Origin: Flavobacteriaceae bacterium
Lineage (GTDB): Bacteria; Bacteroidota; Bacteroidia; Flavobacteriales; Flavobacteriaceae
Assembly: GCA_021648445.1 (NCBI GenBank)
Contig: JAKISU010000016.1
Location: forward strand, 1 to 32,827
Direction of reading: 5' to 3'
DNA: 32,827 bases
Positions within the stretch are counted from its first letter, which is position 1. The number at the start of each line of letters is the position of its first letter. Positions 25,822-32,827 of this stretch are shown here, one piece after another. The notes beneath the pieces were generated by a model that was not told the origin of the DNA, searched no databases, and saw nothing but the letters and a program-made list of their open reading frames with translations. Both the position numbers and the translations under genes were made by a program.

Positions 25822-26535
25822 TTATTGTTTTTCTAATTGAATTGCTTTAGGAAACAAAATATTGTTTTCTAAATGTATATGTTGATGTAAATCTTGTTCA
25901 AACTCTTCCAATTTTGCATATAAGGCTCTAAAAGTATTACAAGCACCTTCCGGTGGAGAATAATTAGTAGTTAATCTTGCAATTTCTTTAAAAATATCTC
26001 CAGCATTTTCATGCTCGTTTTCCATCATTTGTATTGGGTTTTTTACTGTTCCGAAATGGGGTTTTAAAGGAGGTGCTCCTTCATCTTTTGCCTTAACCAA
26101 TTGTTTTATATGAGGGAAAAGAATGAGTTCTTCTTTTCTCATGTGTACAGTAAGTTCATTAGCAATTTCAGTAAATAAATTATTTATTTCTACAACTTCT
26201 GTATAGTGTTGTCCATGTACTTCAGCCACTCTATTTGCATATTGAATAAGCAAAGGAATGTTCTCTTCAACATAAGTATGATGTACATTTAAAATGTGGT
26301 CTATGAGAAAACTTAAATCCCAATTATCATAGTCATATGCTTTTGAAACAACAGCATCAATAGCGTCTAATTCCTTTTTTAAAACGAGATAATCAAGGTC
26401 TTTTTTTGCACATGCTTTTTCAATGGTGACTCCACCTCCACAACAAAAATCAATTCCATATTTTTTAAAAATATGTGCAGATTTTATATTCTCTGTTACA
26501 GTTTCTGCTACTGTTTTATCTTTAGTTATATTCAT
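25822..26535 (-). CDS. ric: Iron-sulfur cluster repair di-iron protein RIC (ScdA/YtfE family)
   Basis: This 237-residue protein has an N-terminal ScdA_N domain with YGIDFCCGGG (C31, C32), then a hemerythrin-like four-helix bundle. Its ligands are H85/H86, H107, H131xxxE135, H175 and H219xxxE223, matching the YtfE arrangement. RIC proteins repair Fe-S clusters damaged by NO or oxidants and have been reported to act on NO. In a nitrate-respiring cell the NO comes from nitrite, which explains the pairing with nar. It is first gene of the ric-porin operon, with a Crp/Fnr-type promoter. Confidence 0.94.
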   Translation of the reverse strand: MNITKDKTVAETVTENIKSAHIFKKYGIDFCCGGGVTIEKACAKKDLDYLVLKKELDAIDAVVSKAYDYDNWDLSFLIDHILNVHHTYVEENIPLLIQYANRVAEVHGQHYTEVVEINNLFTEIANELTVHMRKEELILFPHIKQLVKAKDEGAPPLKPHFGTVKNPIQMMENEHENAGDIFKEIARLTTNYSPPEGACNTFRALYAKLEEFEQDLHQHIHLENNILFPKAIQLEKQ

Positions 26536-26584
26536 TTGTAGTTGATTTAAAGTTTAAAATAAGACTTTTTTATCTTTTATTAAG

Positions 26585-26629
26585 CAAAACTATATATTAG
26601 TTTGAAGTTAAATTATGATTTATGTCATA
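26585..26629 (-). promoter_or_regulatory. ric promoter: Crp/Fnr-type palindrome plus -7 element
   Basis: TATGATTTATGTCATA (26614-26629, plus-strand reading) has perfect 5-bp arms around six bases, with the same TGAT-N4-GTCA core as the narC site. On the minus strand TAGTTTTG (26592-26585) matches TAnnTTTG fully. The dyad centre (26621.5) is 29.5 bp from the first T of the -7 box, identical to narC. The ric ATG is at 26535, leaving a leader of about 45 bp. Confidence 0.7.
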
Positions 26630-26757
26630 TTTTGGTTATATCAATAAAAAAAATTATCATATCTTTTTTCATTATTCTAATAGTTTTAAACGTTAGCAAA
26701 AGCTATAAGAATTATCTGGGTAAAATTTAAGTCTGCCAAAAGACCTAAGAACTTACA

Positions 26758-28629
26758 TTAGTTTCTATAGATGGAATCATCAGTTAAACTATTCTTTAAT
26801 TGATGATGTTTTTCCATAACATGCATTCTATGTTTCCCCAAATTACTAACAGGTTGTTTGGTGTGATAGTGTCTTAGTTGATGTTCTTTTTGTCGCGCTG
26901 AACTAAAACTAGATACGCGTTTGAGATAGCCAATGACACGTGTGGCATGATCAACATTTATAGAATTACACTTACTACATTTATATAAGGTATGTTTGTC
27001 AATATAATCACACTCATTACAAATGGTGATTTTTATATTAAAACAAAAATAGTTACATCCTGCTGCTGCTGTAGCATGAAGGAGTTTTACAAATCCTTCT
27101 TTGTTTGGAGGTTCTTCAAGGTTAAGATGCAAGGCTGAACCTCCGTCAAGGTATTTTATAATTTCATTACCGTGTAATAGTATTTTGTCTAGAGTATTAA
27201 TCTGCGTGTCTTCAACGGCATAGAAATAAGAGTTATAACAATCTCTCGGTACAAAAAGACCATCTTCTTTATCCCATTTAGCATTTTTTACACCTAAATT
27301 TTCGGCAGGAACAAATTCTGTATTAAACATATATCCATAGTGTTGCCTTGCTCGTTTATTTTCATCATAAATTGCTTTAAGATATGTGTTTACAAAATTT
27401 TTGTAGGCTACATTATTTTCTACTCTTATACCCTGACTTTGGGCTGCTTCTACCATTCCGTTAATTCCAATGGTTAAAAATTGTTTGTCTAATGAGATGA
27501 ATCCTGCTTTATATACAGGTAATAAGCCTGTGGCTTCATATTCTTCAATTAATTTTCTATATGCTACCTGATATTTATGTATTTTCTTTACTTCTTCAAC
27601 AATATTGGCTCCCTTTTGTACCAATCTATTTATATTAAGGGTAATGACATTGATAGAGCCTGTAGCTACACCTCCTGCTCCTAACGAATAGCTAAAGGTA
27701 TTGTCGCTAATCTCACTTCGCAATCTGCAGCAAGATGCTAAGCTATCAGCATTTTCAGATTGGTATATAAAAAATGAATTTCCTTCACTTAGTTCTTGTG
27801 CACACATATCTGTAAAAATCGTGTCAACGGGTTTACCATCTTTTACCAACATAGCAGCTGTTACTACCGGAAAAGTAAGAATGGCTTTATTACGTTCTTC
27901 ATTAAACCATTTCATAAAAAATGTTTGTAATTTCTTTACGCTTTGCCATTGAGGTTTGGTCATATCCGGAAAAACAAAATCACCAAACATACTATTAAAA
28001 TATGGTTCATCATATAAAGAAATATTCCAAAATACCGATTGATAACCTCTGGCAGCAGCAGGTTGGTTAATAGCATATACTACATGCTGAAGATGATTGG
28101 CTATTAATTTTTCATGATCTTCCAAATAATCAGATCCATAATCTTTAGCAGCAAAATGGTCAAAGTACATTAAGAATTCTACCGTTGCTAATGCTCCGGC
28201 AAACTGAGAACTTATCGCAAATACAAGGTTTACAAACTCTCCACAAAAACTCTCTAAATGCTTTGGAGCTCTACTTTCTCCTCCTAATTTGGTTAGTCCG
28301 TCAAATAGAAAAGGATACATACTTATAGATACACAATAGGGTTTAAGCGACGTTTCATCATGCACATATATTTCATGAGCTTCAATTTGCCTTATGTACT
28401 CATCAGCTAACTCTTTGTCAAAAACGGAAGCAATTTTTCGTTTTACCAAAGCTCTATTTACTTGTATATTTATGTCTTTATTCAATTCTGCTTCCATAGT
28501 GGCAATATTTTTGGAGGTAACATTGGCATTAGCATCTACTTTTGAACCATCAGCTGCATTGGCAGAACCTATATAATGATCTATAAAAGCTATTTTCTTT
28601 TTTACTTGTGTATCGGTAAGTCGTATCAT
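26758..28629 (-). CDS. nrdD: Anaerobic (class III) ribonucleoside-triphosphate reductase
   Basis: This 623-residue glycyl-radical enzyme reduces NTPs to dNTPs without oxygen. The radical site is RVIGYLKRVS with Gly567. A zinc site of two CxxC pairs (CNEC, CSKC) lies just before it, and SCCRLRSE and GGVATGSINVITLNINRL form the core. No obvious N-terminal ATP-cone is present, since the catalytic-domain motifs begin early (HEIYVHDE near residue 86), so allosteric activity control may be absent. The tail beyond the radical glycine is 56 residues and His-rich (RHYHTKQPV, GKHRMHVMEKHHQ). It is translated 9 bp after nrdG. Confidence 0.94.
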   Translation of the reverse strand: MIRLTDTQVKKKIAFIDHYIGSANAADGSKVDANANVTSKNIATMEAELNKDINIQVNRALVKRKIASVFDKELADEYIRQIEAHEIYVHDETSLKPYCVSISMYPFLFDGLTKLGGESRAPKHLESFCGEFVNLVFAISSQFAGALATVEFLMYFDHFAAKDYGSDYLEDHEKLIANHLQHVVYAINQPAAARGYQSVFWNISLYDEPYFNSMFGDFVFPDMTKPQWQSVKKLQTFFMKWFNEERNKAILTFPVVTAAMLVKDGKPVDTIFTDMCAQELSEGNSFFIYQSENADSLASCCRLRSEISDNTFSYSLGAGGVATGSINVITLNINRLVQKGANIVEEVKKIHKYQVAYRKLIEEYEATGLLPVYKAGFISLDKQFLTIGINGMVEAAQSQGIRVENNVAYKNFVNTYLKAIYDENKRARQHYGYMFNTEFVPAENLGVKNAKWDKEDGLFVPRDCYNSYFYAVEDTQINTLDKILLHGNEIIKYLDGGSALHLNLEEPPNKEGFVKLLHATAAAGCNYFCFNIKITICNECDYIDKHTLYKCSKCNSINVDHATRVIGYLKRVSSFSSARQKEHQLRHYHTKQPVSNLGKHRMHVMEKHHQLKNSLTDDSIYRN

Positions 28630-28638
28630 AAATATATT

Positions 28639-29088
28639 TTAGTTTTTAATGAATAAATGATTGTATATTTTGTTAGTTTTAACTTCTATGAATTTTTGAT
28701 TAGTAGTTGTGCTACTTAAGCCACCTAATGATTGTTTCCATTTACCGGTTTTAATCCAGGTGAGTTCGTTTAAAATATTTTCTGATATGTGTTCTTCTCC
28801 TGTATAAAGACACGTTTTATATTTTTTGTTTTTTGCCAGTTTTAACATGCTTATTATTTCTTCTTTATGCCACTCACCTCCCATAAAAAGAACACAGGTT
28901 GCCAAATTGCTATATTGCTCAAGAAAAACTTCAAATTGTTTTTTAGTGAGTAAACTGCCATTGCCTTTCTTCCATAAAAAAGGAGAATGGCATCCATTAC
29001 ATTGAAGTGAACATCCGGATATTGAAAAACATAAACTTATTTCACCTGGAACTTCTTGAAATACTATTTGAAAATCATAATAATACAT
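28639..29088 (-). CDS. nrdG: Anaerobic ribonucleotide reductase activating protein (radical SAM)
   Basis: This 149-residue protein has the radical-SAM cluster motif C-SLQ-C-NG-C (CSLQCNGCHSPFLW) near residues 26-33, followed by VLFMGGEWHKEEI, the GGE-type SAM-binding strand, and KYKTCLYTGEE. It generates the glycyl radical on NrdD. It is shorter than the E. coli protein (154) by only a few residues. It is the promoter-proximal gene of the nrdG-nrdD pair, the reverse of the usual nrdD-nrdG order. Confidence 0.9.
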   Translation of the reverse strand: MYYYDFQIVFQEVPGEISLCFSISGCSLQCNGCHSPFLWKKGNGSLLTKKQFEVFLEQYSNLATCVLFMGGEWHKEEIISMLKLAKNKKYKTCLYTGEEHISENILNELTWIKTGKWKQSLGGLSSTTTNQKFIEVKTNKIYNHLFIKN

Positions 29089-29839
29089 TATAATAAAAGA
29101 CTATTTTATCTTCTATAAAAATACAGCGCATCTTTTGTTATTTGCAAGCAAAAGGAAATGAGTTATCAAAAATGTTATTAACAGTAGAACTAATCATGTT
29201 ATTACCTTAAATACACAAATATCTTCCGAAACCGAACTGCACATCATTATTGGGAATGCTCGATTTTCAAATCTCACCATAACTAGTGCTATGTTTACGA
29301 GTCTCAAATCTGTACTACACCAATACTAACATTTTGGAATTTTTTGAATAGATACAAGGTTAACAAATTCATAGTTTTTGGGAGAGATTAGCGTTTATAG
29401 GTAGCTTTAAAACTACCCAGTTTCACTAGTTTTTATGAAGAGGGAATTTTGTAACTTGTATATGAATATAAACGGACTAATTTGGCACTATAAAGTAAGA
29501 AAAGGAGATAATATTTTCAAGTCTTTATTGTATTAGGCAAGCAATAATTTTATCTACTTGTTTTAGAGAAATGTTGTTATGTAAAACCCCCGGTTATATG
29601 TAAATAAAATTAAAAAACGGACTAATGAATAGTAATTTTAAAACCAATTGCCTATGAAATAGTAAATCAGCCAAATAACCGAAGGAGATGCAATATTAAT
29701 ATTTTTTGGTCAGAAAACGCCTTTGGTAATCATAAAACTCATATAAACAAAGAGTAAAGTGATTATAAAACTCACATAGACAAAGAGTAAAGATTTTCGC
29801 GAAATCCGGAAAATGTGAAATCATAAATTTAAACTTAAA
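29089..29839. other. 750-bp gene-free region
   Basis: No coding sequence is supported on either strand. It must contain the nrdG promoter (minus) and probably the promoter of the lipoprotein gene (plus). Visible structure: a perfect dyad TGTTATTAACA (29173-29183), a stem GGTAG (29400-29404)/CTACC (29413-29417), and a 33-bp tandem duplication (29731-29796). Sequence near 29221-29262 resembles sequence near 32721-32762. An undetected small RNA or decayed gene cannot be excluded. Confidence 0.5.
29731..29796. repeat. 33-bp tandem duplication upstream of the lipoprotein gene
   Basis: Two adjacent 33-bp units (29731-29763 and 29764-29796) agree at 27 of 33 positions; both contain ATAAAACTCA and ACAAAGAGTAAAG. 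The second unit ends 44 bp before the ATG at 29840. A doubled binding site or a slippage product are both possible. Confidence 0.65.
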
Positions 29840-31051
29840 ATGAAAATAAATAATAAAATTTATAAACCGCTAGGAGTATTGCTTTTAAGTGCATTATTTT
29901 TAATAAGTTGTAATGATAGCGAAGGAGAAAACATTACATCTAATGCTTTCGATAAAAGTAATATTGAAACTGCTCCGTTAGAAGTTCAAATAGAATATGC
30001 CAACAAGCATTTATTAGATATTGGTAAAGTTGTTGCTAAATTAGCTCGCAATAAAGAGTTTGAACCTATTCTTTACAGCAATATTCAAAAAAGGGTAAAT
30101 ACTGGCTATTACAATTCAATTCTAGTAAAAGATTTGATTACAGATATTAACACCAAGAGTAGTAATAACTTTTTTATTAGTGAAGAAGATAAAAGCCATT
30201 TGCAAAAGTCTTTAGAAGCTTTTTATGATTTAGAAGGGCGAGATTGGCATCCTGAAATTATCATCACAAACTTTGAAGAGAAGTATCAAAAGATTTTATC
30301 TTCTGTTGGAAGCAAAACGTACGATACTTCTAAGCCTTTAATCGCCCCTGTAGTATTTGAAGATGATGATGAGACAACTGAAGATGCTTATGATGCTTTT
30401 CAAGAAGATAATGAAGGGAATTTGCAACCAACAGGCTTTAAAGTTACGCAAAGTGATGCTGAAACCAAAAATGTGCTGTTTATTAAACTTTCTGAATCTT
30501 GTGATGATATAATACCTAAGAATTCAAATCTAATAAGTTTATGTCCTGATGACCCTTGGTCTGGTGGTGGTGGAAATACTAACGTCCCGAAATTTTACTT
30601 AGATAGAGTGACTGTTAAACAGCATAAAGAGCCGGTAGGGAGATCAGAAATAAATTTTAAAACGCAAGTTTATTTAGTAACAGACCTACCGCTACAACCC
30701 CTTGTTGTTAGTGAAGTGCCTGATACACACATGAATACAGATCATTCGTTTAAAAGAAAGTGGATTAGAAGAAAATCATCTAGAGTTATTAGTGCTAGAT
30801 ATATCTATGCAGACCCTGTACCAAGTGGTCAAAGCATTTATTATGCTGTAGCAGTTGCTGAATGGGATGCATGGCCAGCCCCAAGGATAGAAGTGAAATT
30901 TAGTAAAACTTTACCAAGCGGTCGGAAATTGGAGGTAATGATGCCTTTTCATTCATGGCAGAGTCCTTACACAAATGGGCAAATTAAGCAAGGTGTACCC
31001 AGTTGGGCTTTTGAAAATGCTGGAATAAAATACAATTTTAAATATCAATAA
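29840..31051 (+). CDS. Lipoprotein of unknown function
   Basis: This 403-residue protein has a lipoprotein signal (LLLSALFLISC, Cys24). A mostly helical N-terminal third (about 40-160, for example EVQIEYANKHLLDIGKVVAK) is followed by an acidic linker (FEDDDETTEDAYDAFQEDNE) and a Gly-rich turn (DDPWSGGGGN). The C-terminal part, strand-rich and basic, runs from about 250 to 403 (KRKWIRRKSSRVISARYIYA, SGQSIYYAVAVAEWDAW). No family or active site is recognised. It is likely surface- or periplasm-exposed. A strong hairpin follows the stop, so it is probably transcribed alone. Confidence 0.78.
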   Translation: MKINNKIYKPLGVLLLSALFLISCNDSEGENITSNAFDKSNIETAPLEVQIEYANKHLLDIGKVVAKLARNKEFEPILYSNIQKRVNTGYYNSILVKDLITDINTKSSNNFFISEEDKSHLQKSLEAFYDLEGRDWHPEIIITNFEEKYQKILSSVGSKTYDTSKPLIAPVVFEDDDETTEDAYDAFQEDNEGNLQPTGFKVTQSDAETKNVLFIKLSESCDDIIPKNSNLISLCPDDPWSGGGGNTNVPKFYLDRVTVKQHKEPVGRSEINFKTQVYLVTDLPLQPLVVSEVPDTHMNTDHSFKRKWIRRKSSRVISARYIYADPVPSGQSIYYAVAVAEWDAWPAPRIEVKFSKTLPSGRKLEVMMPFHSWQSPYTNGQIKQGVPSWAFENAGIKYNFKYQ

Positions 31052-31064
31052 TAAAAATTAAAAA

Positions 31065-31103
31065 AAAGAGGTACAATTTTTTAGAATTATGTTGTGCCTC
31101 TTT
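31065..31103 (+). terminator. Terminator-like hairpin after the lipoprotein gene
   Basis: AAAGAGGTACAA (31065-31076) pairs with TTGTGCCTCTTT (31092-31103) over 12 positions, one of them a G-T wobble, with a 15-nt loop, and starts 14 bp after the stop at 31051. The upstream strand begins in an A run. An in-frame ATG at 31089 for the next gene lies inside this structure, which argues for the later start at 31116. Confidence 0.65.
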
Positions 31104-31115
31104 AAAAAATATCTT

Positions 31116-31835
31116 ATGAAAAAATCAATTTTAAGTATCGTATGTACATTCTTTTTTTTACATAGTTTTTCTCAAGAAAAACAAAAACCTAGATTTTCAA
31201 TTAAAGTAGGTACAGAATATAGAATAACACCAATTTACTCAGTAGATTCTGACCCCTCGATAAACTTAGGTAGAAGTACTATTAATTTTAATTTAGACAA
31301 ACAGCTAAGCGGTACATCAATTAATTATACCTTGAGTTATTTGATATTTAAAAAATTTGAAATAGGCTTTTCTCACTCTTTTCGTTATGACCATGTATAT
31401 TATAAATCAGGATTTGATGATTTACAACCTAATACGAGTCTAACCGCTACAGAAGGAGAGTCTATAAATAGATGGATAAGTGACACCCATTTTTTTATAG
31501 GGAAATATTTTACCTTGCGTAAAACCGATTTATTTTTAAGGGGAGGTTTTTCTATGATGAATAGAGGTACTGATTATTTACAAGTTGTTTCTAATAAATC
31601 TGAAGATAATTCTTATTCTTACATAAGTATCCCTTCACATTTTAATTTTTTTGCATTTAGAACCAGTGCTGGTTTTGTTTCTAATAAATTTGAATTGGAT
31701 ATTGGTGCTTATTTTATTGGAGAATTTAAAAATGGTTCTATAGTTGTTTCTGATGAGAATAGTTTTTTTGTTAGTTCTCAGGTACAACAAAACATCATCA
31801 TGCCTTATTTAAAATTAAGTTATAGAATAAAATAA
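31116..31835 (+). CDS. Outer-membrane beta-barrel-like protein
   Basis: With the start at 31116 the protein has 239 residues and a clean signal peptide (KKSILSIVCTFFFLHSFSQ). The mature part is a series of alternating strands with aromatic ends (FSIKVGTEYRITPIYS, SINYTLSYLIFKKFEIGFSH, LFLRGGFSMMNRG, FELDIGAYFIGEF) and ends in IMPYLKLSYRI, the usual form of a C-terminal barrel strand. The size suggests 8-10 strands. There is no functional clue beyond location in the outer membrane. Confidence 0.72.
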   Translation: MKKSILSIVCTFFFLHSFSQEKQKPRFSIKVGTEYRITPIYSVDSDPSINLGRSTINFNLDKQLSGTSINYTLSYLIFKKFEIGFSHSFRYDHVYYKSGFDDLQPNTSLTATEGESINRWISDTHFFIGKYFTLRKTDLFLRGGFSMMNRGTDYLQVVSNKSEDNSYSYISIPSHFNFFAFRTSAGFVSNKFELDIGAYFIGEFKNGSIVVSDENSFFVSSQVQQNIIMPYLKLSYRIK

Positions 31836-31970
31836 AAGTCTAAGGTATAATACAAAAATAGCCAATTCAAGAAATTTAAGTTTTAACAAAATCTTTAAAA
31901 ATAACGTTAAACTATGTATAAAGTTTTATAAAATGTTTGTTTTTAATAAGTTATTTAATGTAATTACAAT

Positions 31971-32432
31971 ATGAAAAATTTTATTTTATTTGTGTCGCTT
32001 CTATTTTTAACCACTCTTTATACCCAAGAAAAAGAAAAACCAAAAACCACTATCTATAGTAATTTATTTAGCAGTAAGTTATCATTACATACAAAACTTT
32101 CTAATAATTGGTCTTTACTAAATGAGTTAGAAATTTCAAATGCACATGATTTTAATAGAATAGAGTTACCCATTTCATTAAAATATAGCATTACAAAAAA
32201 ATGGAGTGTTTTTGCAGGTCCTAAACTGAGATATAGTTTTGTTAAAGATGATTTTTATTTAGGGTCTTATGAAAATTTTAATGTTCTGGCTCAAGTGGGT
32301 ACACGTTATGATTTTACAGAAGATTTTTTTGGTGAAATGATTTATGAGTACAACCTGATTCATAAAAATTACAATGAAGCTTTACAAGTTAGTGGAGGTC
32401 GTTTGAGGTTTGGTGTTGGGCTTAAATTTTAA
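31971..32432 (+). CDS. Small outer-membrane beta-barrel-like protein
   Basis: This 153-residue protein has a signal peptide (KNFILFVSLLFLTTLYTQ) and about eight predicted strands (KLSLHTKLSNNWSLLNELEI, WSVFAGPKLRYSF, FNVLAQVGTRYDF), closing with RLRFGVGLKF, a classic C-terminal barrel strand with terminal Phe. The composition and strand pattern fit a small DUF481- or OmpA-membrane-domain-like barrel, but no family is certain. It is separated from the previous gene by 135 AT-rich bases. Confidence 0.72.
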   Translation: MKNFILFVSLLFLTTLYTQEKEKPKTTIYSNLFSSKLSLHTKLSNNWSLLNELEISNAHDFNRIELPISLKYSITKKWSVFAGPKLRYSFVKDDFYLGSYENFNVLAQVGTRYDFTEDFFGEMIYEYNLIHKNYNEALQVSGGRLRFGVGLKF

Positions 32433-32447
32433 AAAACGACTGTTTTT
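32432..32447 (+). terminator. Weak hairpin at the end of the small barrel gene
   Basis: AAAAAC (32432-32437), loop GACT, GTTTTT (32442-32447) begins at the last base of the stop codon. The stem is short and mostly A-T, but the trailing Ts give it an intrinsic-terminator shape. Confidence 0.35.
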
Positions 32448-32827
32448 ATGCAATATTTTTCTATTTTAAGCTAAATAGGTACACAAAGGTTTACACAAAG
32501 CTCAGAAAGAATTATTTTCATTTTACCTTGTGATCTTTTTGCCACCCACAGTGTTCTTAGTGGTTAAACAAAAAATAGCAACACGATTATAAACTAGAGC
32601 CTAAAAGTTTAATTGTATAATTCCCAATAAATTTAGCAAAAAGGTCTTCGAATTATGTGACTTTATCAGAATATGCGAATTTTAATAAATTTAACTTTAA
32701 CCCGTATTATTCACAGATGTTCTATTCCAAAACCAAACTACCTGCAATCTAAGGAAATGCTCAAAATTTTTATAACCCAAAATTGGGTAAACAATTCCTC
32801 TTATAAAAACTCCTGCGCTTCCCTTAT
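32433..32827. other. Gene-free end of window
   Basis: No gene is supported in the last 395 bp. Strings such as ACACAAAGGTTTACACAAAG and CAGTGTTCTTAGTGGTTAAA resemble short spacer repeats common in this bacterial group. The part from about 32721 shares scattered identity (about 25 of 39 positions) with 29224-29262. Confidence 0.5.

Noticed and set aside
29159-29168. TGAGTTATCA upstream of nrdG as a third Crp/Fnr site
   Set aside because: The half-sites are four bases apart, not the six between TGA and TCA in the narC and ric sites, and no -7 box lies at 29.5 bp; it does not fit the motif.
29731-29796. CRISPR-like repeat
   Set aside because: Only two directly adjacent units with no spacer between them and no cas genes in the window; it is a simple tandem duplication.

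Overview
The window comes from a low-GC member of the Bacteroidota, most likely a marine or soil Flavobacteriaceae. The signs are AT-rich coding DNA, short MKK-type signal peptides ending before Gln, TAnnTTTG-like -7 promoter elements, DUF2911 and S41/TPR lipoproteins, and the short GC-rich interspersed repeats typical of flavobacterial spacers. No tRNA, rRNA or CRISPR array was recognised.

Left part (1-9.6 kb): the window opens inside an IS5-type transposase on the minus strand whose end appears to cut off a secreted TPR protein. Next is a membrane-anchored winged-helix regulator with its DNA-binding domain at the C terminus. It is divergent from a run of exported proteins: an unknown secreted protein, an S41 peptidase lipoprotein with TPRs, a DUF2911 protein, and a beta-lactamase-fold serine hydrolase with TPRs. 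A 68-bp promoter cassette carrying 11-bp-phased TTGACA-like repeats occurs twice here and fits an OmpR/PhoB-type regulon. A repeat-filled spacer, a ParDE toxin-antitoxin pair, a fragment of a second parE and an unknown secreted protein follow.

Middle part (9.8-26.5 kb): after a cation-chloride cotransporter homologue comes a respiratory nitrate reductase cluster, narC-narG-narH-narJ-narI-narK1-narK2 plus a hemerythrin-like protein. A membrane-anchored dihaem cytochrome c (NarC) precedes the cytoplasmic-facing NarGHI enzyme, its chaperone NarJ and two types of nitrate/nitrite transporter. Convergent to it lies an operon of the di-iron repair protein RIC (ScdA/YtfE family) and an outer-membrane porin. 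The narC and ric promoters carry a matching Crp/Fnr-type palindrome at exactly the same distance from a Bacteroidota -7 element, so nitrate respiration and nitrosative-stress repair look co-regulated. Inverted copies of a GC-rich repeat lie at both ends of the nar block.

Right part (26.7-32.8 kb): an nrdG-nrdD operon for anaerobic deoxyribonucleotide synthesis continues the low-oxygen theme. A 750-bp non-coding stretch with a 33-bp tandem duplication leads to an unknown lipoprotein and two small outer-membrane beta-barrel-like proteins. The last 395 bp hold only repeat-like sequence.

Overall this is an anaerobic-respiration neighbourhood (nitrate reduction, NO/Fe-S damage repair, oxygen-independent dNTP synthesis) set among mobile and repeat-rich flavobacterial accessory DNA. 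No nitrite, NO or N2O reductase, no molybdenum-cofactor genes and no Crp/Fnr regulator gene are present in the window.
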